From: Lysobacterales bacterium
GTDB taxonomy: Bacteria > Pseudomonadota > Gammaproteobacteria > Xanthomonadales > Xanthomonadaceae
Length of the DNA stretch: 64,000 nucleotides
Direction of reading: 5' to 3'
Assembly (NCBI GenBank): GCA_017302135.1
Contig: JAFLDZ010000004.1
Span: forward strand, 1-64,000
The position numbers were made by a program, and so were the translations under genes. The notes beneath the pieces were generated by a model. The model was not told the DNA's origin and ran no database searches. It worked only from the letters and a program-made list of their open reading frames with translations. Below are positions 1 through 8,847 of the stretch, in pieces (the stretch's first letter is position 1; every line of letters starts with the position of its first letter).

Positions 1-2
1 CG

Positions 3-36
3 TTTTTCGATGAGACATGGATGTCTCATCGAAAAA
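3..36. repeat. Perfect 16-bp inverted repeat
   Basis: Two 16-base arms, 3-18 and 21-36, are exact reverse complements separated by GG. The arms read TTTTTCGATGAGACAT and its complement. It would form a strong hairpin and could be a terminator-like element or a repeat end. No gene is called in 1-299; the sequence before this point is outside the window. Confidence 0.75.
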
Positions 37-90
37 TGCCGGCTTCACCTCGGATTGCAGTTTGGAATTGGACTTGAAGTGTTTTCTTTG

Positions 91-119
91 GTTACTTTCT
101 TTGCGCCAAAGAAAGTAAC
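91..119. repeat. 13-bp inverted repeat (GTTACTTTCTTTG type)
   Basis: GTTACTTTCTTTG at 91-103 is mirrored by its exact complement at 107-119 with a 3-base loop. The style resembles the interspersed intergenic repeats seen many times in Xanthomonadaceae genomes, but only one copy is seen here. The short open frame across it looks like a by-product of the repeat, not a gene. Confidence 0.65.
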
Positions 120-299
120 TCGCGCACCAGCGCGAAAAAGACTCCAAGCCTTACCCATAAATCATAGCGTGCCAGAATCTATTGCCCCGTGAAAATTCAG
201 CCGGAAATCACTGGCTGGTTCCCGTCGCCGCACCGAAGGTCATGCGCAAAGCCATGACTCACACGAGTTGGCAAAGCATCGGAACAACAACGCCGCCGC

Positions 300-932
300 T
301 CAGAGCTGGAAATCCCCCGGGCTGGTCTTCACGTTCTGCTTGAAACTCAGCACAGAAACGAATACCCGGGTCTGATCGTGCAACACGAACTCGAAACCGA
401 TCGGCTGACCGGCCGACGAAAACCACGCCAGCCCACTCGTCACGCCGCTGCCCCACGTCTTCGGGGTGATGCTCGCGCCGCTGATCTTGCTGCCTTTCGA
501 CAACACCAGATCCTTCGGCGCGGTGAAACGCAGCAACTCGCCAGCCGTGCCGAGCATCGCAAGCGCGAGCGGATCGGTGATCTTGTCTGCGGCGTCCTTG
601 CCGGAGATACCGGTGGCCAGATCGAGCCAATTCACGATGCCGGCTTGAGCCACTGCGCGGAATTCGTCCTTTGCACCGGGACGCAGCACGAGGCGGAAGC
701 GATCCGGGCGCTCGAACAGCAGCGTCGCGGGATAGCGCTGCGGCGCGCCGACCTTGCCGTTCTTGTCCGGTGGCGCGTACAGATCGACGGAGACTTCGAG
801 TGCGCCGCTATAGGTGGTCTTGTCGAGGGTGTAGAGCTGGCTGGTGGCGGAGGCTGCGTGCGCGGACAGCGCGGAGCCCAGGGCCAGCGTCAATGCGAGT
901 GCGATGCAGGAGAGCGGACGGATGAAGTTCAT
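300..932 (-). CDS. LolA-like periplasmic protein
   Basis: The 210-residue product begins with a clear Sec signal peptide (about residues 1-26, ending SALSAHA). A LolA/LolB-type half-barrel sequence follows, with the family-like stretches LLFERPDRFRL and GIVNWLDLATG. Members bind lipids or lipoproteins in the periplasm, but this copy is more divergent than housekeeping LolA, so a specialised carrier is inferred. The ATG at 932 directly precedes the signal peptide. It is last in a minus-strand series behind three paralogous lipoprotein genes, 38 bases after the nearest, and may be co-transcribed with it. Confidence 0.7.
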   Translation of the reverse strand: MNFIRPLSCIALALTLALGSALSAHAASATSQLYTLDKTTYSGALEVSVDLYAPPDKNGKVGAPQRYPATLLFERPDRFRLVLRPGAKDEFRAVAQAGIVNWLDLATGISGKDAADKITDPLALAMLGTAGELLRFTAPKDLVLSKGSKISGASITPKTWGSGVTSGLAWFSSAGQPIGFEFVLHDQTRVFVSVLSFKQNVKTSPGDFQL

Positions 933-970
933 GGTGGTGCCTCGTGGGAAGTGGAATGAGAGCGCGCCGG

Positions 971-1789
971 TCAATTGCCGCAGGCGAGCACGACGCGTGT
1001 GCTCAAGGGTTGCGGCGGCGTCATGCCTTGCAGTGAATCGCATTGCGCGGTGGGATCGACCATCAGCGAGCGCACGCCGACGATCCGGGCGGAGCCCAGC
1101 CCTGCGGGTATGCCCGGCTCGTCCAGCCCGAAGCATTCGCCTGCGTCGACTCGACGCGTGAATTCGCCGGATGCCCCGGAGAGCGTCGCTTCGATGGGCA
1201 CTGCGCTGGTGTTGCAGACCTGCCGGATGCTGAGGTTGGGCGAGAACTCCGGCATGTCCGCGATCCGCGCTGCGGCATGCACGGGCGTGCTGCCGTTGCA
1301 CATGCCGTTGTGGGTAAACGTCCGCATGATCTCGCCTTCGAGCCGCTCGACCGTGCGCGTCGTGTTCTTGATGTACCGCGACGTCATCTGCGGCGCCCCG
1401 GTCATCGCATTGATCGAGGGATAAAGGACAAGCGTCGGACTGGTGGGCAATGAGAACAGCACATCGATCCGCGGTTCCGTGGGCATGAATGTCGTGCTGT
1501 CGATCAATGCGGTGGATGTGTGCGGTGGGAAGGCGACCGGCGAACTGCTGATGGTGATCGGCGGCGCGATGGTGGCGCAATCGAAACCCGGCCGCGACAC
1601 GCAGGCGGTTTCCATCGTCAGGTCGTAGCTGGCGGTCACGGTATCGCCCGGGCAGTATTTCTGCGGCGAGACCTTGCCGAATTCGCTTGCGGGGACAGGC
1701 GCATGCGGCAACGCGCAGCCATTGGTGAGCAGCACGCCGATGGCGATCGCGGAAAGAGTGAGCCTGATGATGCGATTTTGATGGTCCAT
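971..1789 (-). CDS. Paralogous lipoprotein 3 of 3
   Basis: A 272-residue predicted lipoprotein of unknown function. The ATG at 1789 gives a short basic start, a hydrophobic stretch and a lipobox LLTNGC. It shares blocks with the two genes upstream: CPGDTVTASYD near the N-terminus, SSSPVAFPP, HNGMCNGSTPV, and SPNLSIRQVCN followed by ATLSG. Six or more conserved cysteines suggest disulfides in an envelope-exposed domain. It is the most diverged of the three. An open frame extends upstream of 1789, but only this start puts the signal peptide at the N-terminus. Confidence 0.7.
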   Translation of the reverse strand: MDHQNRIIRLTLSAIAIGVLLTNGCALPHAPVPASEFGKVSPQKYCPGDTVTASYDLTMETACVSRPGFDCATIAPPITISSSPVAFPPHTSTALIDSTTFMPTEPRIDVLFSLPTSPTLVLYPSINAMTGAPQMTSRYIKNTTRTVERLEGEIMRTFTHNGMCNGSTPVHAAARIADMPEFSPNLSIRQVCNTSAVPIEATLSGASGEFTRRVDAGECFGLDEPGIPAGLGSARIVGVRSLMVDPTAQCDSLQGMTPPQPLSTRVVLACGN

Positions 1790-1907
1790 ATCGGTATCGA
1801 TCGATAAACGAAATCGTGGAGTTGCATGCACAGCGGCTTGCATGCGGCGCCGATCCATTCAACGCAAGCGCCACTGCCGACAGGACAACGGCGCTTCCAT
1901 TGGTGCG

Positions 1908-2723
1908 TCAACGGCATTGCATCCGCGCCAGCGTGCGCAGCGGCGGTGGCGGTACGTTGTTGTCCATCGTGCCCGTCGAGTCGCAACGCGTGCCGGGAGC
2001 AGGACTGACAGGCCTGACTTCGACCACACGCGCGTTTTCGACGCTGGCAGGCACGCCGGGCATCGCGTTCATGCATTGGCCGGGCGACATCGTCTGCGTG
2101 AACGTTGTGCCATCCGGGCCGCCGGACAGGGTCACGACCACGGCGACCGAATTGACGTTGCACAGATCGGTGAGTCGAAGGTTCGGCGAGAATTGCGGCA
2201 GACCGGGCAATGGCTGCGAGCTGTTGACGGGTGTGCTGCCCGCGCACATGCCGCCATGGATCAGCTCGCGATTGACCATGGCGATGCGGGTGGCGACTCT
2301 GGTCTGGTCGAGACTCTCGCGCTGGGCGAAGACACGCCCCTCTGGCCTGACTTCGGCCGTTGGAATCAGCACGCTGTCGCGATCCGGATTGAACAGCACG
2401 CTGACCTGTTCCGCATCGGGCGCGGTGAAACTCACGCTGCCGGTGTAGTTCGTGATCGATTGCGGTGGGAACGCGGCGGGCGTGCTGCTGAGTGAAACGA
2501 CAGGGAAAAAGCTGGCGCAGCTGGCATCGGGCGGGCAGACATCGGTGCCGAGGAAATCGACGGACGCGGTGAGCGTATCGCCGGGGCAATAGTTGTTCGG
2601 CTCCAGACGCGCGTAGCCGGGGCCCCGCAATTCGCCGCGCTCGATGATGCAGCCGGTGGCGACCACGACCGAGCAGATGGCGATCATGGGGATGCGGAAC
2701 CAGTGGCTTTGAAGGATGTGCAT
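1908..2723 (-). CDS. Paralogous lipoprotein 2 of 3
   Basis: A 271-residue predicted lipoprotein with lipobox VVVATGC. The mature part repeats the family blocks: NYCPGDTLTASVDFLG, LSSTPAAFPPQSI, IHGGMCAGSTPVN, SPNLRLTDLCN, VTLSGG and a C-terminal PPPPLRTLARMQC. It is closest to the upstream paralogue (2977-3786). The ATG at 2723 sits just before the basic n-region of the signal peptide. The function is not recognised. The pattern (one lipid anchor, several cysteines, repeated tandem copies) suggests a fast-evolving surface or periplasmic binding protein, which is inference. Confidence 0.7.
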   Translation of the reverse strand: MHILQSHWFRIPMIAICSVVVATGCIIERGELRGPGYARLEPNNYCPGDTLTASVDFLGTDVCPPDASCASFFPVVSLSSTPAAFPPQSITNYTGSVSFTAPDAEQVSVLFNPDRDSVLIPTAEVRPEGRVFAQRESLDQTRVATRIAMVNRELIHGGMCAGSTPVNSSQPLPGLPQFSPNLRLTDLCNVNSVAVVVTLSGGPDGTTFTQTMSPGQCMNAMPGVPASVENARVVEVRPVSPAPGTRCDSTGTMDNNVPPPPLRTLARMQCR

Positions 2724-2976
2724 GCGGTTGCCCTGTGGATGAGTGCGATGCTGATGAGTTCGATTGTTCGAAAATGCGTACAAACAGCTATCACGTCGAA
2801 ACAAAGCGCCACAGGTCATCGGAATGATGTTCGGCCGATCAGGATGTTTTGTCCGATCGAATCCGATGCCGTGTCGCTGCTGCATGCAGCGAGCGTTTGC
2901 GCTTCGGCCACGGACAAGACGCGGGCGGCATCGCGCCGCCCGCGTGATCGCGCATGGAGATGTCGCAATGTTTCGC

Positions 2977-3786
2977 TCAGGCGCAGCCTCTGCGCGCCAG
3001 CGTCCGCAGCGTCGGCGGCGGCGTGCTGGGGCCGGTCGCGCTGCAGCGAGTCGAAGGATCCGCGACCAGCGGACGCACTTCCACCACCGTGGACGCATTG
3101 ATGCCCGCAGGCACGCCGGGCATGGTGGTGTTGAGGCATTCGCGTGGCGCCAACGTCTGCGTGTACGTCGTGCCGGGCGCGCTGCCGCTGAGCGTCACCG
3201 ACACCGCCACGCCGTTGAGGTTGCACAGCTCGGCCAAACGCAGATTCGGCGAACGCCGGGGGTCGCCGTTCAAGTTGGCAGGTGCATTCACCGGCGTCGA
3301 ACCGTCGCACATGCCCGCATGCTGCAGTTCGGTCTCGCTCGATCCGGTGATCCGGCGGATCGTCTGCGCCTGGGTGCGCGGAACGCTCCGCGAAACGTTC
3401 ACCACGCGTCCTTCGGCATCGGTGCGGCTGGTCAGCACCAGCACCGCATCGCGATCGATGCCGTAGTTCAAGGTGACGACATCGGCGGCCGGAACGAAAT
3501 CGACGCCGCCCACGTAATTGCGGATCGACTGCGGCGGAAAGGATTCCGGCGTGCTGGTCATGGTCACGGTCGGAAACTGCATCTCGCAGGCGGTGGCGTC
3601 GCGACAGGTTTCGCTGCCCAGATAATCGAAGCTGGCGCGGACCGTATCGCCGGGACAGAATTCCGACGGTGTCGCGTACGCGATGCTCGGCAGTGGGCTG
3701 CGTTCGAGTCTGCAGCCGTTGGCGACCACGACCGCGCAAGCGGCGATCGTGCAATAGCGGAAGAGTTTGCTGTGGGGCGTGCGCAT
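2977..3786 (-). CDS. Paralogous lipoprotein 1 of 3
   Basis: A 269-residue predicted lipoprotein, first in the minus-strand row of three. The ATG at 3786 has a GGAG 6 bases upstream; an in-frame TTG two codons earlier is less likely. The signal peptide ends in lipobox VVVANGC. Shared blocks are FCPGDTVRASFDYLG, TSTPESFPPQSI, LQHAGMCDGSTPVN, SPNLRLAELCN, TLSGSAPGTTYTQT and PPPTLRTLARRGC. A 253-base gap separates it from the next copy, enough for a separate promoter. The function is unknown. Confidence 0.7.
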   Translation of the reverse strand: MRTPHSKLFRYCTIAACAVVVANGCRLERSPLPSIAYATPSEFCPGDTVRASFDYLGSETCRDATACEMQFPTVTMTSTPESFPPQSIRNYVGGVDFVPAADVVTLNYGIDRDAVLVLTSRTDAEGRVVNVSRSVPRTQAQTIRRITGSSETELQHAGMCDGSTPVNAPANLNGDPRRSPNLRLAELCNLNGVAVSVTLSGSAPGTTYTQTLAPRECLNTTMPGVPAGINASTVVEVRPLVADPSTRCSATGPSTPPPTLRTLARRGCA

Positions 3787-3911
3787 GTCCAACTCCGGGG
3801 GAAGGGATGCCGATCCATCGGCCTTGATGAGGAAGCCTCACCCGAAGTCACGTAAGCGGTCCGCTGAACCGGACACCCGCCGCGTGGCGATGACGCCCAA
3901 CGACATGCGCG

Positions 3912-4799
3912 TCAGTGCGTCGACAAGGCCTTCGCCCGGGCGCGCAGCGCGATGATCAGCACTCCGCCCAGCACCATCGCACCGCCGATCCACAGCTGCG
4001 GGCCCGGGCGGTCGCCCCAGAACATCATGCCCAATGCCACCGCGAACACCGGCGTCAGCAGCAGATACGGCATCACCGTGGCCACCGGATGACGCTGGAC
4101 GAGGCGATAGAACAGGCTGTGGCCGATCAACGATGCGAAGACCGCCGAATAGAGCGCTGCGCCCCAATTGCTCCAATGCGCATCGTGCAGCGCAGCGAAG
4201 CCGCCGGGTTCGATCAGCGCGCTGATGGCCAGCAACGGCACGATGCCGATCAGCGCGGTCCAGCCCTGCAGGTTCAGCGCGTCGATCCCGCTCAGGCCGC
4301 GCATGAACACCGTGCCCAGTGCGATCAGGAGCGCCGCCAGCAGCATCATCGCCAGCGACGCCGGGTGATCCAGCACCAGCGGATCGAAGCCCAGCACCAG
4401 CACGCCGGCGAAGCTCAATGCGATCGCCGAACCGGTACGCCATGCGAAGCGTTCGCCCAGCAGCCACCACGCCAGCAGCACCGACATCGGGATATAGCTC
4501 TGCATCACGATCGCGGGCGAGGACAGATCGCCGGCCATGCGCAGCGCCCACAGGCTGGTGCCGAAATGCAGCGCGCCGTTGAGCAGCGCCACCGCGATCA
4601 GTCGGGGCCACTGCGCGCGCGGCGGTGGCCTGACGAATGCGCACAGCAAGACCGCGAGCATGCCCATCCGCAGCGCGCTGAACAGGAACGGCGGGATTTC
4701 GCGCAGCGCATGCGCGGAGGTCAGGAAATTGCCGGCCCAGACGATGCAGATCAACAGCGCCAGCGCAATGTCGCGCCGGCCGAAGTGGCGCTCAGGCAT
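3912..4799 (-). CDS. EamA/DMT-family permease
   Basis: A 295-residue integral membrane protein with about ten hydrophobic segments arranged as two EamA repeats. The first repeat contains the typical IVWAGNFLTS start and LFSALRM, and the second ends in a MVLGGVLIIALRAR helix with a basic tail. The drug/metabolite transporter superfamily exports amino acids, metabolites or drugs from the cytoplasm; the substrate cannot be told from sequence. The ATG at 4799 is preferred over a GTG two codons upstream. It lies downstream of the Mpo1-like gene with a 39-base gap. Confidence 0.85.
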   Translation of the reverse strand: MPERHFGRRDIALALLICIVWAGNFLTSAHALREIPPFLFSALRMGMLAVLLCAFVRPPPRAQWPRLIAVALLNGALHFGTSLWALRMAGDLSSPAIVMQSYIPMSVLLAWWLLGERFAWRTGSAIALSFAGVLVLGFDPLVLDHPASLAMMLLAALLIALGTVFMRGLSGIDALNLQGWTALIGIVPLLAISALIEPGGFAALHDAHWSNWGAALYSAVFASLIGHSLFYRLVQRHPVATVMPYLLLTPVFAVALGMMFWGDRPGPQLWIGGAMVLGGVLIIALRARAKALSTH

Positions 4800-4838
4800 G
4801 GTCACGCATTCACAGCCTGCGCATCGGGCTGTGCGGCA

Positions 4839-5336
4839 TCAGAACTTCCAGCCGAGCTTGCGATAGAGCTTGCCGAGCACCCAGGCCGGGCCGATCAGCA
4901 GATACACCAGATCGGTGAAAAAGCTCGGTTTCTTGCCTTCGATCTTGTGGCCGACGAACTGCGCGATCCATGCCAGCACGAACACCACGATCGCGACCTG
5001 CAGCATCCGCGTGCTGCCGAGGGTCGCGTACAGCCACCGGTTCAACCACAGCAGCGCGATCAACACCGCGAGCATGCCGAAACCCAGCGGACGCGAGGCG
5101 CGGTAGTAGAACATCCACGCCGCGAAGGCAGCGATCGCGGCCCAGAACCCGGCGCTGAACAGCGTGCCCGGCACCGGAATGCACCACAGCAGCGCAGTTA
5201 CCGTCCACAGGATCGTCGGCACGGCGATGACGTGGATCTTCTGGTTGGTCGGGTTCTGGTGGTCGCCGGAATAATTCGCGAACCAGCGATCGATGGGGCG
5301 TTCGAGGCGTGTTTCGATGTCGGCGTTGGTATTCAT
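4839..5336 (-). CDS. Mpo1-like protein (DUF962 family)
   Basis: A 165-residue membrane protein with four hydrophobic segments. The N-terminal NYSGDHQNPTNQKIH, with its conserved His pair, is the signature of the DUF962/Mpo1 family. The yeast member Mpo1 is an Fe(II)-dependent dioxygenase acting on 2-hydroxy fatty acids; transfer of that activity to this bacterial homologue is inference. The ATG at 5336 has a GAGG about 9 bases upstream; a GTG just before it is an alternative. It lies 72 bases downstream of purC on the same strand. Confidence 0.8.
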   Translation of the reverse strand: MNTNADIETRLERPIDRWFANYSGDHQNPTNQKIHVIAVPTILWTVTALLWCIPVPGTLFSAGFWAAIAAFAAWMFYYRASRPLGFGMLAVLIALLWLNRWLYATLGSTRMLQVAIVVFVLAWIAQFVGHKIEGKKPSFFTDLVYLLIGPAWVLGKLYRKLGWKF

Positions 5337-5408
5337 CACTGGATCCTCGAAGTCATGTCGGTGTGGCGTCGCGGGACGATCGTGTCAGTCATTGCGGCAA
5401 CCATCGCG

Positions 5409-6338
5409 TCAATCGACGCTGATCCCCGCCAACCGCTGCAACGCCTCTGCATATTTGGCGCGGGTGCGGTCGATCACGTCCTGCGGCAGGCGCGGGCCCG
5501 GTGCGGTCTTGTTCCAGTCCAGCGTTTCCAGATAGTCGCGGACGAACTGCTTGTCGTAGCTAGGCGGGCTGATGCCGACTTCGTATTCGTCGGCGGGCCA
5601 GTAGCGCGACGAATCCGGGGTCAGCATTTCGTCCATCACGTACAGGCGGCCGTCGGCGTCGGTGCCGAATTCGAATTTGGTATCGGCCAACAGGATGCCG
5701 CGCCCGGCGGCGTAGGCGGCGGCGTAGCGGTAGATGCGCAGCGTCGCGTCGCGCACCTGTTCGGCCAGTTCGGCGCCGACGGTTTTCACCATCGTGTCGA
5801 AATCGATGTTCTCGTCGTGGTCGCCCACGGCGGCCTTGGTCGAGGGCGTGAAGATCGGCTCCTGCAACTGTTCCGCCTGACGCAAGCCGTTCGGAAGCAT
5901 GATGCCGCTGACCCGGCCGGTGCGCTGGTAATCCTTCCAGCCGCTGCCGATCAGATAGCCGCGGGCGATGGCCTCCACCGGCACCGGCTTGAGTTTCTTC
6001 GTCACCACCGCGCGCCTGGCGTACAGCGCGGCGTCGACGCCGGCCGGCAGCACGCTGGCGACGTCGATATCGGTGAGGTGGTTGGGCAGGATGTGCGCCG
6101 TCTTGTCGAACCAGAAATTGCTGATCTGGCAAAGCATCTCGCCCTTGCCGGGAATCGGGTCGGGCAGCACCACGTCGAACGCGCTGAGCCGGTCGGTGGC
6201 CACCATCAGCAGCAGCGGGCCCTGGTCGCGGGCTTCGGCCGGCAGTCTGTCCCGCGAGAGATCGAAAACATCGCGGACCTTGCCGCGATGGCGCAGGGTC
6301 AGGCCGGGCAGGTCGGATTCGAGCAGAGTGGTCGCCAC
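5409..6338 (-). CDS. purC: Phosphoribosylaminoimidazole-succinocarboxamide synthase
   Basis: A 309-residue SAICAR synthetase, joining CAIR and aspartate with ATP hydrolysis in de novo purine synthesis. Recognised by the N-terminal HRGKVRDVF motif, [18 protein letters not shown], the [17 protein letters not shown] segment, and LADTKFEFG with [16 protein letters not shown]. It matches the longer form of the family found in Proteobacteria and yeast. The start is a GTG at 6338, supported because [13 protein letters not shown] is the usual N-terminus. It is divergent from the DnaJ-domain gene. Confidence 0.95.
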   Translation of the reverse strand: MATTLLESDLPGLTLRHRGKVRDVFDLSRDRLPAEARDQGPLLLMVATDRLSAFDVVLPDPIPGKGEMLCQISNFWFDKTAHILPNHLTDIDVASVLPAGVDAALYARRAVVTKKLKPVPVEAIARGYLIGSGWKDYQRTGRVSGIMLPNGLRQAEQLQEPIFTPSTKAAVGDHDENIDFDTMVKTVGAELAEQVRDATLRIYRYAAAYAAGRGILLADTKFEFGTDADGRLYVMDEMLTPDSSRYWPADEYEVGISPPSYDKQFVRDYLETLDWNKTAPGPRLPQDVIDRTRAKYAEALQRLAGISVD

Positions 6339-6478
6339 GCGCAGTCCATCGGAAGCGGTCGGGCCGCCTAGTGTAAGGCCGCGCGGCCTGGGTTGACGGC
6401 CCCCGCGCAGCGGTTTCGGCGATGCCCGTCACATCGGTTCGGACTCGTCACACCAGTCCGGACCTGTAAACTGCCGGC

Positions 6479-6814
6479 ATGACGCGCTGGTACGGAAAAG
6501 CTTTGGGATTCATCGCGGGCTGGCTGCTGCTGAGGCATCCGGCGGGCGGGCTGCTCGGCCTGCTGCTGGGCCACGCCTTCGATGCCGACTGGTTCAAGAG
6601 CAACCGCGACACGCCCTACCGCGTGCTCGGCGTGACCGAGGACGCCTCGGATGCCGAAGTCGAACAGGCCTACCGGCGAATGATCAGCCAGTATCACCCG
6701 GACAAACTCGTCGGCGTGGCCGATGAGCTGCGGCGCCTGGCGGAAGAGAAGGCGAGCGAGATCAACAGTGCCTACGACCGCATCCAGACCCTGCGCAAGC
6801 AACAACGCTCGTGA
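6479..6814 (+). CDS. Small membrane-anchored DnaJ-domain protein
   Basis: A 111-residue protein with a glycine-rich hydrophobic N-terminus (about residues 8-32, likely a membrane anchor) and a J-domain at about 45-105. The HPD signature is in YHPDKLVG. It resembles the C-terminal J-domain of DjlA without the central TerB-like part, and would be expected to stimulate an Hsp70 (DnaK) at the inner membrane. Its TGA overlaps the GTG that is one possible rpe start (GTGA). The ATG is preceded by TGTAAACT with no clear ribosome site, so a leaderless transcript is possible. Confidence 0.8.
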   Translation: MTRWYGKALGFIAGWLLLRHPAGGLLGLLLGHAFDADWFKSNRDTPYRVLGVTEDASDAEVEQAYRRMISQYHPDKLVGVADELRRLAEEKASEINSAYDRIQTLRKQQRS

Positions 6815-6819
6815 GCCTC

Positions 6820-7509
6820 ATGCAATCCACCGTCATCGCCCCGTCCATCCTGTCCGCGAACTTCGCGAAGCTCGGCGAGGAGGTCGACAACGTCCTCGCG
6901 GCCGGCGCCGACTGGGTGCATTTCGACGTGATGGACAACCATTACGTGCCCAATCTCACCATCGGTCCGCTGGTCTGCGAGGCGCTGCGCAAGCACGGCG
7001 TGACTGCGCCGATCGATGTGCATCTGATGGTGGAGCCGGTCGACCGGCTGGTGCCGGACTTCGCGAAGGCCGGCGCGTCGCTGATCAGCTTCCATCCCGA
7101 AGCCAGCCGGCACGTGCATCGCACCATTCAATTGATCAAGGCGCAGGGTTGCCAGGCGGGCGTGGTGCTGAATCCGGCGACGCCGGTCGAAGTCCTGGAC
7201 TACGTGCTGGAAGAGCTCGATCTGGTGCTGCTGATGTCGGTGAATCCCGGCTTCGGCGGGCAGAGTTTCATTCCGTCGGCGCTCGATAAGTTGCGCGCGG
7301 TGCGCCAGCGCATCGATGCGGTGACGGCGCGTACCGGCAAGCTGATCCGCCTCGAAATCGACGGCGGCGTGAAGCCGGACAATATCGCCGAGATCGCGAA
7401 AGCCGGTGCGGACACCTTCGTCGCGGGTTCGGCGATTTTCGGTCAGCGCGATTACGCCGCTGTGGTCGCGCAGATGAAGGCAGCGGTCGCTGGCGTACGC
7501 AGCGCGTGA
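6820..7509 (+). CDS. rpe: Ribulose-phosphate 3-epimerase
   Basis: A 229-residue TIM-barrel enzyme interconverting ribulose 5-phosphate and xylulose 5-phosphate in the pentose phosphate pathway. Recognised by [61 protein letters not shown] and [10 protein letters not shown], which contain the metal-binding His and Asp residues. The ATG at 6820 matches the family start; an in-frame GTG at 6811 overlaps the previous stop and could give a three-residue extension and translational coupling. Confidence 0.95.
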   Translation: MQSTVIAPSILSANFAKLGEEVDNVLAAGADWVHFDVMDNHYVPNLTIGPLVCEALRKHGVTAPIDVHLMVEPVDRLVPDFAKAGASLISFHPEASRHVHRTIQLIKAQGCQAGVVLNPATPVEVLDYVLEELDLVLLMSVNPGFGGQSFIPSALDKLRAVRQRIDAVTARTGKLIRLEIDGGVKPDNIAEIAKAGADTFVAGSAIFGQRDYAAVVAQMKAAVAGVRSA

Positions 7510-7546
7510 ACCAACACGGTGGGACCTACACCATGATCGACACACC

Positions 7547-8494
7547 ATGATCGATACGCAGGGCGTCTGGCTGATCCTCAACGGCAAACAGGCGCACGAC
7601 GCCGAGGTGAGGCTGGCCGTTGCTGCGATGCGCGAACGCGGCGTGTCGCTGGCGGTGCGCGTCACCTGGGAAGCGGGCGACGCTGCGCGCTTTGTCGACG
7701 AGGCCATCGCCGCCAGCGCGCGCACCGTGATCGCCGGTGGCGGCGACGGTTCGCTGCGCGAGGTCGCGGCGGCGCTGGCGCAGCGCGATGCGTCGGCCGA
7801 TGCGCTGCCGTCGCTGGCGGTGGTGTCGTTGGGGACGGCCAATGATTTCGCCACCGCAGCGGGGATTCCCGCCGATGCCGAAGCCGCGCTCGCTCTGGCC
7901 TGCACGTCGGTGGCGCAGCCGGTGGATCTGCTGCGCATCGACGCCGATGGCCGGCAACAGTGGTGCATCAATCTGGCGTCCGGCGGTTTCGGCACCACCG
8001 TCACCACCGAGACCGGGGAAGGCCTGAAGAAGATGCTGGGCGGTCTGGCTTACGTGGTCAGCGGCTTGGCGCGGATCGGCAGCGTCGAACCCATCCACGC
8101 GCGTTTCGAAGCCGTGGATTTCGCCTGGTCGGGCGGTTTCATCGCGCTGGGCATCGGCAATGGCCGTCAGGCCGGAGGCGGCCAGGTCCTGTGCCCGCAG
8201 GCGTGCATCGACGACGGTCTGCTGGATGTCACCCTGGTGCCGACGATCGAAGGCGAATTCGCCGCCACCGTCGGGACGCTGATCGCCGAGGGCAAGCAGG
8301 CCGCGCTGGAACGCCTGTCGACGCAACTGCAGTCGCCGTGGCTGCGGATCGCCGCCGATCCGCCGCTGACGCTCAATCTGGACGGCGAGCCGGTCGCAGC
8401 GCGCGCGTTCCACATCGAATGCATCCCGGGACGGCTGCGGATGCACCTGCCCGCCGGCTGCGTGCTGCTGGCTGCGCATGCCGAGCCGGGTTGA
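7547..8494 (+). CDS. yegS: YegS-type lipid kinase
   Basis: A 315-residue diacylglycerol-kinase-fold protein of the YegS/Rv2252/BmrU family. The N-terminal ATP-binding half carries [14 protein letters not shown] (the GGDG nucleotide loop) and SLGTANDFA. The C-terminal beta-sandwich half carries [20 protein letters not shown] and LNLDGEPV, typical of YegS. The enzyme phosphorylates lipids such as phosphatidylglycerol or diacylglycerol; its physiological substrate is not defined. It lies 37 bases after rpe, with a strong terminator about 46 bases downstream. Confidence 0.9.
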   Translation: MIDTQGVWLILNGKQAHDAEVRLAVAAMRERGVSLAVRVTWEAGDAARFVDEAIAASARTVIAGGGDGSLREVAAALAQRDASADALPSLAVVSLGTANDFATAAGIPADAEAALALACTSVAQPVDLLRIDADGRQQWCINLASGGFGTTVTTETGEGLKKMLGGLAYVVSGLARIGSVEPIHARFEAVDFAWSGGFIALGIGNGRQAGGGQVLCPQACIDDGLLDVTLVPTIEGEFAATVGTLIAEGKQAALERLSTQLQSPWLRIAADPPLTLNLDGEPVAARAFHIECIPGRLRMHLPAGCVLLAAHAEPG

Positions 8495-8540
8495 GTAGCG
8501 GCAACCACGCGCGTCCTAGACATGCACGTCGTACAAAAAG

Positions 8541-8564
8541 AAAACGCCGGCAAGCCGGCGTTTT
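8541..8564. terminator. Bidirectional intrinsic terminator after yegS
   Basis: AAAACGCCGGC (8541-8551) pairs perfectly with GCCGGCGTTTT (8554-8564) around a 2-base loop. It has A-tracts on one side and T-tracts on the other, so it can work in either direction. It separates yegS from trpE. Confidence 0.85.
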
Positions 8565-8847
8565 CGGGAAAGATCGGAGGCAATCCCGCCTCCTTCGTTC
8601 GTCCCTGCGATGGCCTTCGATTCTCCGCAGAGCCGATGACCGCTCGGTGACAGCAGGCGGTCGTTTCGATGTCGCGCTGCGCCCGAGGGTGCGGCCACGG
8701 GCCGAAATCGCTAGCATGTGGCGACCATGAACGAGACCGCCGATCACCATCGCCTGGACACCCTGTCCGCCCTGAGCGCGAACGGGCGATGGCGCCGCTG
8801 AGCCGGCCCGCCATCCTCCCGCCTCGTTTCATTCAAGGATTTTTCGC
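8565..8847 (+). other. trpE upstream region with a possible 24-codon leader ORF
   Basis: There is no protein-coding gene of normal size between the yegS terminator and trpE. An ATG at 8727 opens a 24-codon frame ending with TGA at 8799-8801. It contains a single Trp near its end (NGRWRR) and no run of Trp codons, so classic trp attenuation is not supported. It could be a remnant or a small regulatory peptide. No T-rich hairpin is seen between it and trpE. Confidence 0.3.

Noticed and set aside
10-192. 60-codon frame with VTFFAPKKVT across the left-edge repeat
   Set aside because: The sequence is produced by the inverted repeat itself. There is no ribosome site and no homology expected.
3915-6371. 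818-codon open frame on the plus strand
   Set aside because: It is antisense to the EamA, Mpo1-like and purC genes. Its composition (Arg, Gln, His and Ala rich) is that of a GC-rich shadow frame with no family motifs.
8727-8801. Tryptophan attenuator leader peptide
   Set aside because: Only one Trp codon is present and no terminator/antiterminator structure follows before trpE.
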